This document shows positions 42,128 to 54,400 of a stretch of 64,000 bases of DNA, piece after piece. Position 1 is the stretch's first letter. Each line of letters opens with the position of its first letter. Origin of the DNA: Undaria pinnatifida (lineage: Eukaryota > Sar > Phaeophyceae > Laminariales > Alariaceae); the NCBI GenBank assembly GCA_012845835.1, contig JABAKD010000010.1, positions 7,880,597 to 7,944,596 of the forward strand, written 5' to 3'. The translations under genes and the position numbers were made by a program. The notes below the pieces were generated by a model. It had not been told where the DNA came from, ran no database searches, and saw only the letters and a list, made by a program, of their open reading frames with translations.

Positions 42128-45100
42128 GGCACTCGAAGGCCTGGGCGTGGCCTCCCCTGGATTGGGGTTTCGATTCGGGAAGGCGAGTTAGACAGGGAAA
42201 CCGGGAAGGTAGAGGAGGGCACACCCGGGCGAAAATGCTGCGCCGGCGGCGGTGGCAGCAGCTGTTACAGTGGCGGCGGCGCGATTTTTTTGCCTGGGAA
42301 CGACTGGTCACCGAGCGCAAGGTGTACGCGTGGCGGTGCTCCCGCTCCCCAGTGTAAAAGAGTATTTTGAGCGCATCAATTTTGCGTAGACTTCGTTTCA
42401 TACATATCCCGCCCCCTGACTCTCTGCCCGCCCGGCGTGTGTGATGCATGAAGCTTTCGCCGGCGAAACGATCTTGATGGAGTAAGTAAATAGCCTTGTC
42501 TTTTTTCGCTGGAGGCGAGCGTTTTGGGGGTTTTGTTTTTCGATTCGTGTGGGACGTTGGTTGGTTGTGATCGGTTAGTTTTCGCCGCGTGAAGTGCTCT
42601 ACTCTCTTCCGTGCTAGCGCACGCGTTCGCTTCCGTTGCTCTAGATGAGGGTAGAAGAGTCTCCGACTGGCAAGTTTAACCGCAAGGACGAGCAGAGCTC
42701 TAAAAGGGGTCTTTATCCTGCAGCACATGTAACGTTGTCTCCTGCAAACCCGGAAGGGGTGTCCTGGTGTTGTGCGCGTGCGTCACTTTTTTTCCTCTTG
42801 TTTTGCCCTATTTTTACTTGTTTAGCCTTTGTGTGTAGCATGCCCTCGGGTAAACAAATCGTGTCCCTCCTTATTTATTAAAAAATAGTTTTTGTTTTTG
42901 CCTGCCTCTTGTTTTCGCACCATGCGGGATGATACAAGGTACCAGTATTTTTTTAACCGCGGGGATTTTAGCAAAGCTTTCCCCGCGTTGTGCATTATTG
43001 TTGTGCCCGTGCCCCCCCCCCCCCCCCCCCCCGCGCCCTTTTGAGTGTGTGGGGGTCTCTTTTTGGTGCTATGGTACTGCGCGAGAATCGGTAATCCTGT
43101 GTTGGTTCTCCCCGTCGCCCTCCCCCCCCCTCCTCTCCCTTATAGTTTCCCTTTTTGTTGAGAGGGTAAAGAGGCGGACGCTGGGAGGGGGTGTCTTCCC
43201 TGACACTGCGTCGCTGCTTAGATTTGTTTTGTCTTTCGGTTGGGCGGCGATGTGTTTTCGAGTTATGGCGCGGCGCGGTGGCGCGCAGGGGCCTGCCTCG
43301 CTGTCGATTGAGAAGTTATTCTCTCCGTAGAAACTGGAAAAGGGAAATGGATTTGAAAAGTGAGGTTGTCCCATGTTTTTGGTGAACTGGTTTTCTGTTT
43401 TTTCGTCGCGCCCTCTCCGACGCTCGACTCAGGCGGTCATTGTTGTTGTGACATGGCGTCACAACCTCCCCTTCTCTGCTTACCCCCTCCCCCCTCCCCA
43501 CCCCCCCCTATCTTCCTTTCGGAGTAGTTGTTTGTAGGGCTGGTGATGGTACGAGCCACCACTCCTGCAGCCTTTTTCCGCATGCCGGTTGGTTTGGGGT
43601 AGAGACCCCCCCCCCTCCGCGCCTCCCCCCTCCTTTTAGCTACGGGCGGTACGCTCGTACGAGCTGTGGCGCGGGTGGTGTTGGAATTCGGCGGTATGGG
43701 TTGTGGGGAAGGGCTGTATCTGTTGTGAATCTTTGCTGGGGAGGAAGATTGTGGTGAGGGGGGGAGGGGGGCGCGGGGCGCAGAGAAGGGGGGGGTTGGG
43801 GTGATAGTTTGGCGGCTTCTTTTACGGGCAGGGTTTTTACCTCCGAGTAGGGGTGTTCGCTAGCAAAACGAAAATAACACCTTACTACGCGGTGTCATGA
43901 GCACAGACTGCACTGTTGGATAGCTAGCTGAAAGGAGGTGGATTAGGATAGGAGTTGTTTTTTTGGTGGCATGTTTCGGTAATTGTAGCGGGGCCCCGCT
44001 TGCAGACGGACGAGGGGAAAGGGGCGGGTTGGTGTTTCAGGGAAATCAACCCGAACCGCAGAGGTACGATATATTCTCGCTAGTTTATAGTTGTTTTGGG
44101 CTAGCCTACTGCTGCCTGTTTCACTCAAAAGTTATACATTCAAAAGATGGGTGTAGAGCTTAGTTTCGCTTCCGTTGAGTGCCCGGGCGGGGATACGTTT
44201 TCATGTTGCAGTTCGTTGCCACGTCTGGTTTTGCATCGGGTCAGGGCCGACCCGAGGAGTGGACAGAGAAACCAGACTTGCCAGTTTCTTGTGGGGAGGC
44301 AGGGGGGGGGAATATCGGCAGTACCGCTGTTTTTGTCTCTTCAGAGTCGCTTTATTTGATGGCGTGCGTGCGTGCGTGCGCGCGCGCGTTGGTGCTGTTT
44401 TGTTTTGTTTTGTTTTGTTTTGTTGCTCTGTCGATCCTTCCAATAATCGGTGTGCGCTTTTTTTGAATGGATTTTTTATTGTCTCTTTCCTACCGATTGA
44501 ATGTTATGGTTCTCCCAACAACGATAATGATCGTATTTTTATTTGTCGTGGGGGGAGCGTGGGGGGAAAACGGAGGACAGAGGGCGGGCGGAGGGGGGGA
44601 TAGGGGCGAGGGCTGAAGAAATAGGGAGAATATTGGAGCGCGCCGCGCCTAGAGCCTGCTTTTCTTGCTCCGCCGCGCGCTTCACTAGCGCGGCACAGTT
44701 GCTGCCGTTGCTGAAAGCTCTCCCCGCTCTATCTATTTACTGCTTACCTGCGGGTGTCCTTATTTAATTGACCGCGACCGAGATACTCGCAGGTGTGTTT
44801 TTGGTGTGTTTTGTGTGGAGGTGCGCGCTTGCTTGCTTCCGTGCTTGCTTGCTTCCGTGCTTGCCTGCTTGCGTGTGGGTTTGCTTGTTTGGTTGGCGTG
44901 TCTGTATCGAACGGGGCGAGGCGGCTAGAATTGTGTTGAGAGGAGGGGGACAACACGGCCGGCTAAACACACACACGCACGCCGGCATTCACGCGTGCGC
45001 GCGAGGTTGTTGCGCGAGGGTTGTCGAAGAACGTGTGTGTAGCAGTAGTGGTCGGTGACGGAGAAGAAGCTTCTTGTTTTTGTCGGTGTTGTTCGTGCTA

Positions 45101-48100
45101 CAGTGGGGCGTCATGACGTGCTTAGGTCACGCTTACGTCACGCGTACGTCTTGTAGACGTCACGTATTCGTGACGCGCACTTACTACTGTACGTCCCCTC
45201 TGCTTCTGGTTTTTGTTTCGCCTACACCGGCATTTCGTTTTGTCCCGTGCGTTGGGATGATGCACGAGGCCAAGCGGACATGCCATAAAAAGGACGCACG
45301 AAATATCCGTTATCTATCTAGATGCAGACCCGATCCATGCCTGCGCGTGCGTGTGGCTGCATGCACGCATGGGCAGGGTGACAGGTAGCGTTGCGGCAGA
45401 CGTGTTTTTGATTGCGTTGAGAGGCGTGCGTTATTTTTTGTTGTTGCATGTTTGCTGGAGACGAAGGAGGGAAGGGGTGTCACAGGCGTTCGGCGTCGCG
45501 CTGTTTTTCTGTTTTTTTTTTTCTTCCTTTTCTTCAAGTACGGTTTTCATGGTGTTTTTTTTTGCGTGTGTACGGGTTTGGTGTTGTAATGGACTAAACG
45601 CGAATTATTAACTAGGGGGGGGAGCTGGGTTTCGTAGTGCGATTTAGGAGGGAGGCTTTTTGTATTTTTGTTAAATGGCGAGGTATGGGGTACGGGTATA
45701 AAAAACTGCATGTTTGGTATCTGTGGCGGTTAATCGCTGGCTGGCTGGCTAGGCTGGCTTGACTGACCCTTACGTTGGTTGCATTTTGTTGCATTTTGCA
45801 CAATTGGTTGTTTGTTACTCTCGCTTGTCCTTGGCTCGCGTTTATGTCCTCTTTGCGTGCGACAAGTAGCAGTTTCGCACGATGCGATGCTTTCACCCGC
45901 ATGCATATATCTGTACGTGCAGGAGTGCATCCTTGCCGACTTGCGTCCTCGACTGTTTTCTAATGTCAGATGTTAGCGACGATTGGTGATGATGATGATG
46001 GTGGTGGTGGTGGTTTGGGGGAGTCCTGTTGTTAGTTGTAGTGCATGGCATGATATGACTAGGGGGGTTGTGCTTTTTTTGTTTGTATAGTGCAGCGCGA
46101 GCGAATATGATGAGAGTGGAGTGTGACCATTTGGTGTAGCGAGAACAGAGAACAGCGTGGAGTGGGCGACGGTCGACTTTGCGCTTTGCATCATAATTGC
46201 CGTTCATTTTTGCTGCTGTATAGACGGCTGGTTACCGTAGAGGTGAAAGGGAGTTGTTGGCATCTTGGGTTTCCTTGTGAAGGTATCATAGGCAGCTAGG
46301 CCAGGCGGGGTAGTTGGCACGGAGAAGCAGCATATCGTCAGTTAGTGGGTGGCCTCGTGGGCACCTGATGGTGTGCAGTGCGTTCTTATTTATGTCCTTG
46401 TTTGTATGGAATTCGAGTGGAGCCCATTATTGTCCACTTGTGTTTAGACTGGAATGAAAGCGAATGAATCAGTCTGCAACTCATAAATACAGCAGTAAAA
46501 CTAACCATAACCTGTTAGATGCATATAGACAGCATGCTGAGTTTTATTGGTAGGACTGACTTGGGTGATGAGCTGTAAACCGTCTTGCATGTGTGCACGG
46601 TCAGAAGTACAATAGCAGCACTTACATTTACTCTTCTACTTGTTGTACTTATTTTGTCCATGTGTCTGGAAGCAGAAGAAAGAGAGGCTCGTTCGAACGG
46701 CACTCACTTGCTTGTCGGTACATACTGTAGTGTAAGTGCACTGCAGCTAGCTGCTTAGCGATGTGATTCCTGGGAAATGAAGAGTATTATAAAATAGCAT
46801 GGATAGTACTACTACTTTTACTTATACTGCTTGTTTGTACGCTTCCTCCGTACACGGGAAAGAAGGATTTGGGTAGGTACATAGAGCAAGCAGCACCGCA
46901 GTAAAGACATGTCATTGATAATGGATGATGGATGGGCGTACTATTTTTTGTAGTATTGGCGAGTGATCGTGCCTGCCTGCGTGCAATTCGCAATGGATCG
47001 ATCTACACAACAATAATATATCTGCAGCAAAATCAGCAGCATCGGGCACCGTGCACATGGCGTGTTGTTGGTGTCTTGTTTTCCGGAAAATAAAAACCGT
47101 ACCTGGTAGCTGACAACGAATGCAAGCGGCATTGGATGTATTGTATGTGATACATGGAGCTTGGCGAGACAAGCGTCTTGTCATTTATCGTGTGTGCGAT
47201 GATACGCGGGTCGAGGGTAGGGTTGGGTTCCCCATCCCACTCTCTGTTGTTTGGTTTGTGGTACTATAGTTTTGCCATATGTATCGTCCAGATATTATGT
47301 GCATTCCTTTCTCGCCAACATGGGAGGAACGCGTTGGACGAGCGCACAACCCCAGTAAAACCCCTCTTGCAATTACGTCGAAAAATTTACCATACACCGA
47401 GGACACGCTGCCAAGCTTGAAAACGTGTCACAACAACGTCCATGTCGTCAAGGTACACGCAGACTCTCAAGGTTAACGTTGATTCGCTGGCGTTGTTTAC
47501 GGTTTTCAGCGTAACAAAGCATGGTCAACATATGCTGTGTTTATCAACGCTGACTGTTGTTCGAAGGGGAGCGTCTCCGTCGGGTATTTGGATAACGATG
47601 GTGGACGTTAATGATAGGTAACTTGGTCATGTCCGTAAACGTAGCCGGTAGCCAACCTACCAGGCGAGGTTCTCAAAATTACTGGGAAGGCTACACCACG
47701 GCTATCTTAACAAAAGCGTTAGTAGAGAGGCAGGGTAAAATGGACACAAACGGACGGTGGCTGCCCCAATGATGGTGCCCTTTTGGGATTTCAGAGGCAA
47801 AAAATGACGAAATAAATTGACGATGACAGCAACGACCACGAAAAGCACGCGGGCTGCAGGCTCGGGGAGTGGTTATTTTACGTTCCGAACTACAATCCGA
47901 GGATTTGTACGAGACGCGGGCAGCATTATCCTACTCGTCCTGCCGCGCGCACACCATTGATATGCGGGTGGTAACGCCGTCCATCTCGATTTTTAATCGC
48001 GTTTTTTGGACCCCAAAAGGACTTCCGGTGGGTGGTCAAGTCATACAAAGAGTGAGGCGTCAGCCGCTGATCGGTATCTCGTTCGTGACAAACTAGTTGC

Positions 48101-50265
48101 TCAGGTGTGCCCATCGGTCATGGGTCAGAGGCTCTGCTCCCAGCTGGAAACAACGGTAGTACAATGTTCTTGAGTTGCCTTGTTGCTGAAACTGGTAATC
48201 CTTCTCGTGCGACCGTCCGGCCTAACGGAGTAATTAGTAAGCAGAACACTGAACAGCGCGGCGACGCATACTGTTTGCCCTGCATTACAGTAGCCTACTG
48301 AACAATAAGGCCGAACGTAAAGCACGAGGCGTTTAGTGCCCTTGAAAAATAAAAAACATTATATGTAGAGAGTAGGCGCACCTCGCAACCTATTTAACCA
48401 ATGCTCAGTCGTAGCATGGATACTCTCGTGGGATGTACCAGGTAGACTACATGTAAATACAGTAACTGCCAGGCCCCTGATTGGTCGACACGCCAGACAA
48501 CGTTGCGGAGTCTGTTTTCTGCTGTAAAAAAGTTGACAGCAAAAGTCTGGCTGTCAAACATGTGGCGTAGCTACTCATTCGTCACTGGTTCCGCTCAGGC
48601 TTTCGGTGTGCGGTAAGTGGCATGCATAAGAAGCCTTTAACGAGAGCCAGGTTTCGTCGGGACGTCGACTAAAGCATGGAGTAGCTAACTTGCCACGAGC
48701 AAATCGATGGTAGAACAGGAAACTTGACTTTGTCACCTCCCTCGAAGGGTCGTGTTAATTATAGATTATTTGCTACAGCAGGTGGTGCCAATGACAATAG
48801 TAGTCAGGAGTCAGGAAGGGCTTACCGAGTGCCTGATCAGCAACATATAGCAATTGGGCGAATCACGCAGCACACTATCTGGAGTGCAATTAGAAAATAT
48901 CCGTATACAACGTACAGAGCTGGCAAGCGCGAAAACTCGCATTGCGCAGCATATCTACGCATGTATTTGTGGCAACCTCGTGTCTCGTAGGTTAATCGTC
49001 AGCATGCGGCGTAACTACTTGTTCAGTTCTTCCTGCGGTACTCTGCAAGTAGCACACAGAAACACATTGCTACGAGAGGAAGTTTTCGTTGGGACGCAGA
49101 AAAAAAATAGTACAGTAGTAGTAGTAGCTAACTTGCCACCGGCAATTGTCAATATCCGACGCATGCTGCGCTAGACGGTGCAACTAACTGATTTTTGACG
49201 GTGGGTCGTTCCTCCTTTCGAGAGCCTCGTCAGTCAGAAATATCTGGGCCAAACCGTGATACCTATATCGTAGCATGCGTCATCTATGGGCAAGTATCAA
49301 GGAATATCTCTGTGGGCCGGCAGGTACAACGGCCCGTACGACACATCCAGACGAAGAACATGATCTTGCCGAGTTGAAAAACGGTGGTTACGCCCACTTG
49401 ATCACCCTCGTCTCTGCTCTCGTCTTGTTTCAATTTTGACCCGGAAAGCGCCATCCTACATCACATTTTTCTTCTGAGACAATCCTTTGGCTATAATATG
49501 TCAATCACAAAGATACCCACAGATTTCATGTTACCAGGTTATGAGCCTCGACACGCGCAAGTAGGCACTGCATAGATAGCTGCAAATCATCAGCTACATC
49601 GAGTGAAGACTACGCCTCGCGCCCGAGCTGCTGCTAACTCTGCGAGCTTCATCACCGGGTTGCCAAGACGTACCGACTGAATGGAGCTGCTTCTGCGAGC
49701 TGAAGCTCGCGCAAAACCTCGGCTGACAGTAGGGCCTCCTGTCGACTGACTGACGTATCTTAGCAGCCGCACTTCACGCCCCATGTAACATGCAGACATC
49801 CCGTTAACAGCTGTCGAGCCTCTCAACAGGCGTTTGGGGCATCACGGTGGATATTTGGTCCATTGGGTGTACGTCGAGTGAAGACGACATCTCTCTGAGG
49901 CCTGTGAGCTTTGCTAATACAGTACTGCCGATACCTGCGATGATTTTCTCCGGATCGCGGCACGGCGTGCACGGTCAGCGTGCCGCACGGCTGCATGAGA
50001 CAAAACGCTCGATTTCCGAGTGCCAGCGCTGCGAGAATGGGAGTCTTCAACGCCATCGACAACGACAACCGGGGCAACGGCCTCCAGGGCAAGAGTGGAA
50101 AGCTTGAGAGCCAAGGCTGCTCAATCGATTGGTGGTTCTCATGAAGAAATGGTTTCGTTTATGCAGGGCGGCATTGAAATAAGTTTGGAAGGCGTACCAC
50201 CGTATTTACTGCGCGGTGGTAACACACGGCGTTGTCACTGCTGCTGCTACAACCACGTGTGCGAA
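42128..50265. other. Intergenic stretch with no recognised gene
   Basis: This lies between two convergent genes. It contains a poly(C) run at 43010-43031, C- and G-rich tracts (43490-43510, 43600-43640, 43740-43800), (TTTTG)n at 44398-44422, GCTTGCTTCCGT repeats at 44827-44875, and an ACGTCA cluster at 45133-45178. The rest is unremarkable, and the short ORFs share no family motifs. Most of the repeat families seen at 1-37 kb were not noticed here. Confidence 0.5.
45133..45178. promoter_or_regulatory. Cluster of ACGTCA/TGACG motifs
   Basis: TTACGTCACGCGTACGTC, TAGACGTCACGT and TCGTGACGC lie within 46 bp. ACGT-core motifs are typical bZIP (CRE/G-box-like) sites. No flanking gene was recognised, so a regulatory role is only a suggestion. 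Confidence 0.25.
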
Positions 50266-50870
50266 AATACAAACCAAGCAAGTGCTAAAGAAAAAAGAAG
50301 GGCCTCAAGCGGAGGCCTCACCCCAACCCTTGCCCAAAATACGCCCAGAGCATGCCCCGCCGACAAAATAATATTTTGCGGGCGTCAAGGGTGTTCGCTG
50401 TTTCTGCTGTCCTGCTGCTGCTTATTATCATTGGCTGCCGTCCGGTCGGAGGAAATATAAAACAGCAGCATCAGTTGTAATCAGAAACCAACCAAGTTCT
50501 CCACAAGCGGGGACCTCGCCCCGACCTGTACCAGGAGCACGTCCAGAGCACGTCCTGCCGACAACTGATATTTTTAAGGCAAATACGCCGTTTTTACTGT
50601 TTGCTGCTGCTACTACTGCTACTACCAGCCGCCGCCGGACATGTGATAATTGCAGTTCTCTACTTGTGAGCTTTCAGTTCTCTTCTTGTGAGCTTTCTGT
50701 TAACCAAGTGCTCGAGACAGCTCAAGCAGGGGGTTCCCCCCGATCCTTACCCATAAGTGCGCCTAGAGCAAGCCCGCTGAAAACCGAAAAATTGCAACCG
50801 ACACCGCTGTTTCTGCTGTACCATAACGGTTTTTTCTGCTGCTGCTGCTGCTGTGCTGCTGCTGTTTTTT
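50266..50870 (+). repeat. Minisatellite, three ~200-bp units
   Basis: Each unit has ACCAAG(C/T)GCT or a variant, a CAAGCGG(A)GGCCTC-like block, CCCCAACCCTT, a CGCCCAGAGCA(T/C)G block, GCCGACAA and TGTTTCTGCTGT with CTG-rich DNA. Units start near 50272, 50488 and 50701. The last ends in (CTG)n at 50838-50867. It lies about 540 bp past the 3' end of the sterol methyltransferase gene. Confidence 0.55.
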
Positions 50871-51405
50871 TCGCTATGCGTAAAACCGCATTACTAATGA
50901 AACGACGAGTCACGCGGAAACCCCTCTTCCTGTCCCGCCGCGCAGCCGTCCAGGAGGACGGGACGGCTAAACAAAAGCCAGAGACGCAAATTTGTCCGCC
51001 GGTACATATCGTCGCGCAAGCAACGAGTAGGTGGGTGAAAAGGCATTACGGCAGCATACAGCAGGGTAGCAGTCTGCCTGGAATCAGCTCGGCGTGAAAT
51101 ACCAACAGCATACCAGTAAACAGCTCCACTGGTGAAGCTGCAACAACAAAGTTAACACCAACATTTGACAACATAGCAACGACGACACAGCAGCATCAGC
51201 AGCAATGGCAACGATAAAGAGTACGAACACAACGACACATATTATTAAGACATTCCGTTTCATGTTGCCCCAACAGCGCGCGCCGCGACGACGCCCCTCC
51301 GCTCGAGCGGCTTCCCTTCCATCTGGACAACACGCTGAGAAGACATACCCGTCCCACCCAACCAGATAATACAAGGCACTACAGCTTGCGCTAACGGTCG
51401 GAGGC

Positions 51406-54400
51406 CTACAGAGGCTTGCGGCAGACGGTCAAGTACATCGGGGTAAACACTCCCGTGAGCCCGCCCTGAGCGCAGCCAATACCCCCCTGCTGAAGCATGC
51501 CCTGCACCTTGCTCGTACCCGCAGGCGCGAGCTTCATCTGAGAGATGGGAGGGGAAGGGGGAGGCAGGTGCAAACGCACGGGGCCCGAAGTCGAAGTCAG
51601 CGATATTTGTGTCACGACACTCGTCAGCGTCGACATAAGATATAGATCTCTCAAGCATCAGTATATCGCTCTTCTTCATCAGCGAAAACAACGCACATGA
51701 AACGAACACGAAAAAGGACAGAAAAAGGAGAACATAACAATTAATAAACGAACGAGGGGAAAAAACAAAACGTTCCTCACCAGCTCCATTACCCACAGGG
51801 TCGCCCTCGTGATCCTCATGCCGAGCCAATTGAACTGAAATCTCTGCGTCAGCACGTTCCAGCTCGGCGTCAGGGGCTGGAACCAAGGAATGCCCCCCGG
51901 GTTTGGGTCGAGCGCAGCGTCACGCGCGTCCAATATATCGAAACCCGTGGCCTTGAGGGCCTTGTCCACTTCTGTTGGGGTGATCATGTCGGGGAGGCCG
52001 TCGCCCTCCTGCTCAGTCAGACAAGCAGTCCAATGTTCAGCAGAGTTTAAGAGTGGGCGCTGAAGAAAGCAGGGGAGGGGCGAACGAGCGGGCGGAGGCT
52101 GGGCAACCTCCAACTAGAGATGAAATCATGGCCCGGCGACAGAAAATGATCGCTAGAAGCGGCACCAGCGGCAATAATATCAGCAGCAGCAGCAGCAAAG
52201 AGAGCAGCAGCAGAAAGCAGCAGCAGAGGGAGAAGCAGCATACAAAGCACGAGAGCAAGCGCTAGAGGTGGATATCAACCCCAGATTATGATTAATGAAG
52301 TTTTCAAATATGATCACTTCTAATAATAATCACATCAACTTGTCCTTAATTATTTGATCGTTCTAGCTGCATGGTTTTTAGTATGGGATACTAAAACGCC
52401 GCACAATTCAATTGTACTGGTACGACTTTTAGGATGGTGTAAAAATGTTATACAAGCATAGTATATGGGCTTTAGAATGCCCATTACAAAATCTATACAA
52501 ACCAAAAGCGTAGGTATTTTAAGTGCACTAACATATCGTCTTGGTTTCAGCATCACCATACCATACTGAGGTACCATGAAAAATGTACATTATTGGCTTT
52601 ATTATGCCATACTAAGCTCCATACAACGCAAATAATCAAACATTCATCCTTAACAAAAAACACCAAAACAATCAAAGATCAAATCGAGTCCGTTTTTCGG
52701 TTGATCACCAACCCTAACAAGCACACCCGAGGACTTCGCCAGCCACCAGTCACATAAGAACTACAACAGGCCGGCAAAAACCAGGCCTCGAAAACTACGG
52801 CAGAGAGGCAAAGGAGGGTATCGAGCGATCGACCAAGCGAATCGATAGCAACTCCGTCGCTGACACGCTCCAACGACTGGAAAACCGGAGGCGTTCATTT
52901 TTCTTCGTGGCCACGGATTCCGTGTCCTTAGTTGTCGCACTCCTTGTGCCGCTGACGAACCGGGACGGGACGCCACTCCACCCCCCGCTTCGGCGCGCGC
53001 TCAAACGGAAACGCTGACCACCGGCACGCAACACCGCCGCACGACAACAGCACAATAACTCACCTTAGTCCACACCGGCGTATTGCGCGGCAGTCTAAAA
53101 AACCGACTTTGGACGCGAAGGCCTACGCTATAACATGCAACCCCCACGCACCCCCCTCCTTCTCCTACTGCGCGCCAGTCCAGTTTCCGCGCGCGGGACG
53201 CTTGCTTACTTGCTCGCCCGCTTACCTCAATCTGCTTCTTGATGACGCGGTGCTTTTCGTTGGCCGGGTCGTACTTGTCCGTGAGGCACCATTCATAGCA
53301 AGCGAAAATAGACCCTGGCTTCAAAACGCGGAAGATCTCCCCGTAGACGCCCTCCCTAGCACAGTCAACCGAGCCACGTTGAGCCAAAGAAATTAAGCGT
53401 TATCGATTGGGGGGGGGGGGGTACTCATTTTTTTATTGCCCTGGTCATTTGACCGTTGACAGCATATCCCTTTCGAATCGCAGCACCGTTCCTGCTCGTA
53501 ATAGACATATCTCACCTCCAACCTTTGGGCGGGAGGGTAGGTGCATGTTTTGGGAATACCGTCCCCGGTTGCCTCTGCTGTAGTGCGCTGCAGCCGCGAG
53601 TCTTACAAACAACGAAAACGCACTATATACCTGCCCCCCTCGGCCGTTGCTGGCGGAGAGGTGGGGGGCGCTGGGCGTGAAGCTGGACGGGGGGAGGGGA
53701 GGGGGCAGCACACCGTAACGCCACCGGGGTTCTTGACTCTGCTGCAGCACGCACACCGGCTTCCGATTTTGTAGGGCCTGGGGCTTTGGAAACATTTAAG
53801 ACGCGAGGCAGACTTGCCAGCGCGCGAACCGCCGTTCTCGACGTACCCTTACCACATGTGCCTGCATGTCTTCACGATAACGCCGAAACGTGCCCTCATA
53901 AAAAGTACCCCGCCATGATAATGTACCAAAAACAACAGCACACTGCGCTATTGTACTGCGCTATTTTAGCGTATCGGCTCCCTCGCGACACAGCACGACA
54001 ACGTGCGCCTGTATGTAGCCGGCGGCGGCACGATCAAAGCGAAGAAAGCATAGGGCTTCCAGCCGCCCCTCCGTACTCATGGCGGCACGTGGCGGAGAAG
54101 TGTCAACGATAGCGACTCTGCCATGATGCGTGTCGTGTGCCGCGACGGTGTTCTTTACCTATTGGGGGCGTGGCAGGTGGCCTCGATGGCGTACACGGCG
54201 TCGAAAGAGCCATCCTCAAAAGGAAGTTTCATGAAGTCCCCCTACATTAACGCGGAGCGGGATTGAAGAGAGGGGGCAAAGGGGGGGAGGGGGGGATCAT
54301 TTGTTGCTTGCGTTTGTAATTTGACCACTAACCACGCGTCCTTTCCGAGAGTGAGCACGGTGAGCGTAAGGAGGGCAGCCGCACGGGGTACCATCTCAAG

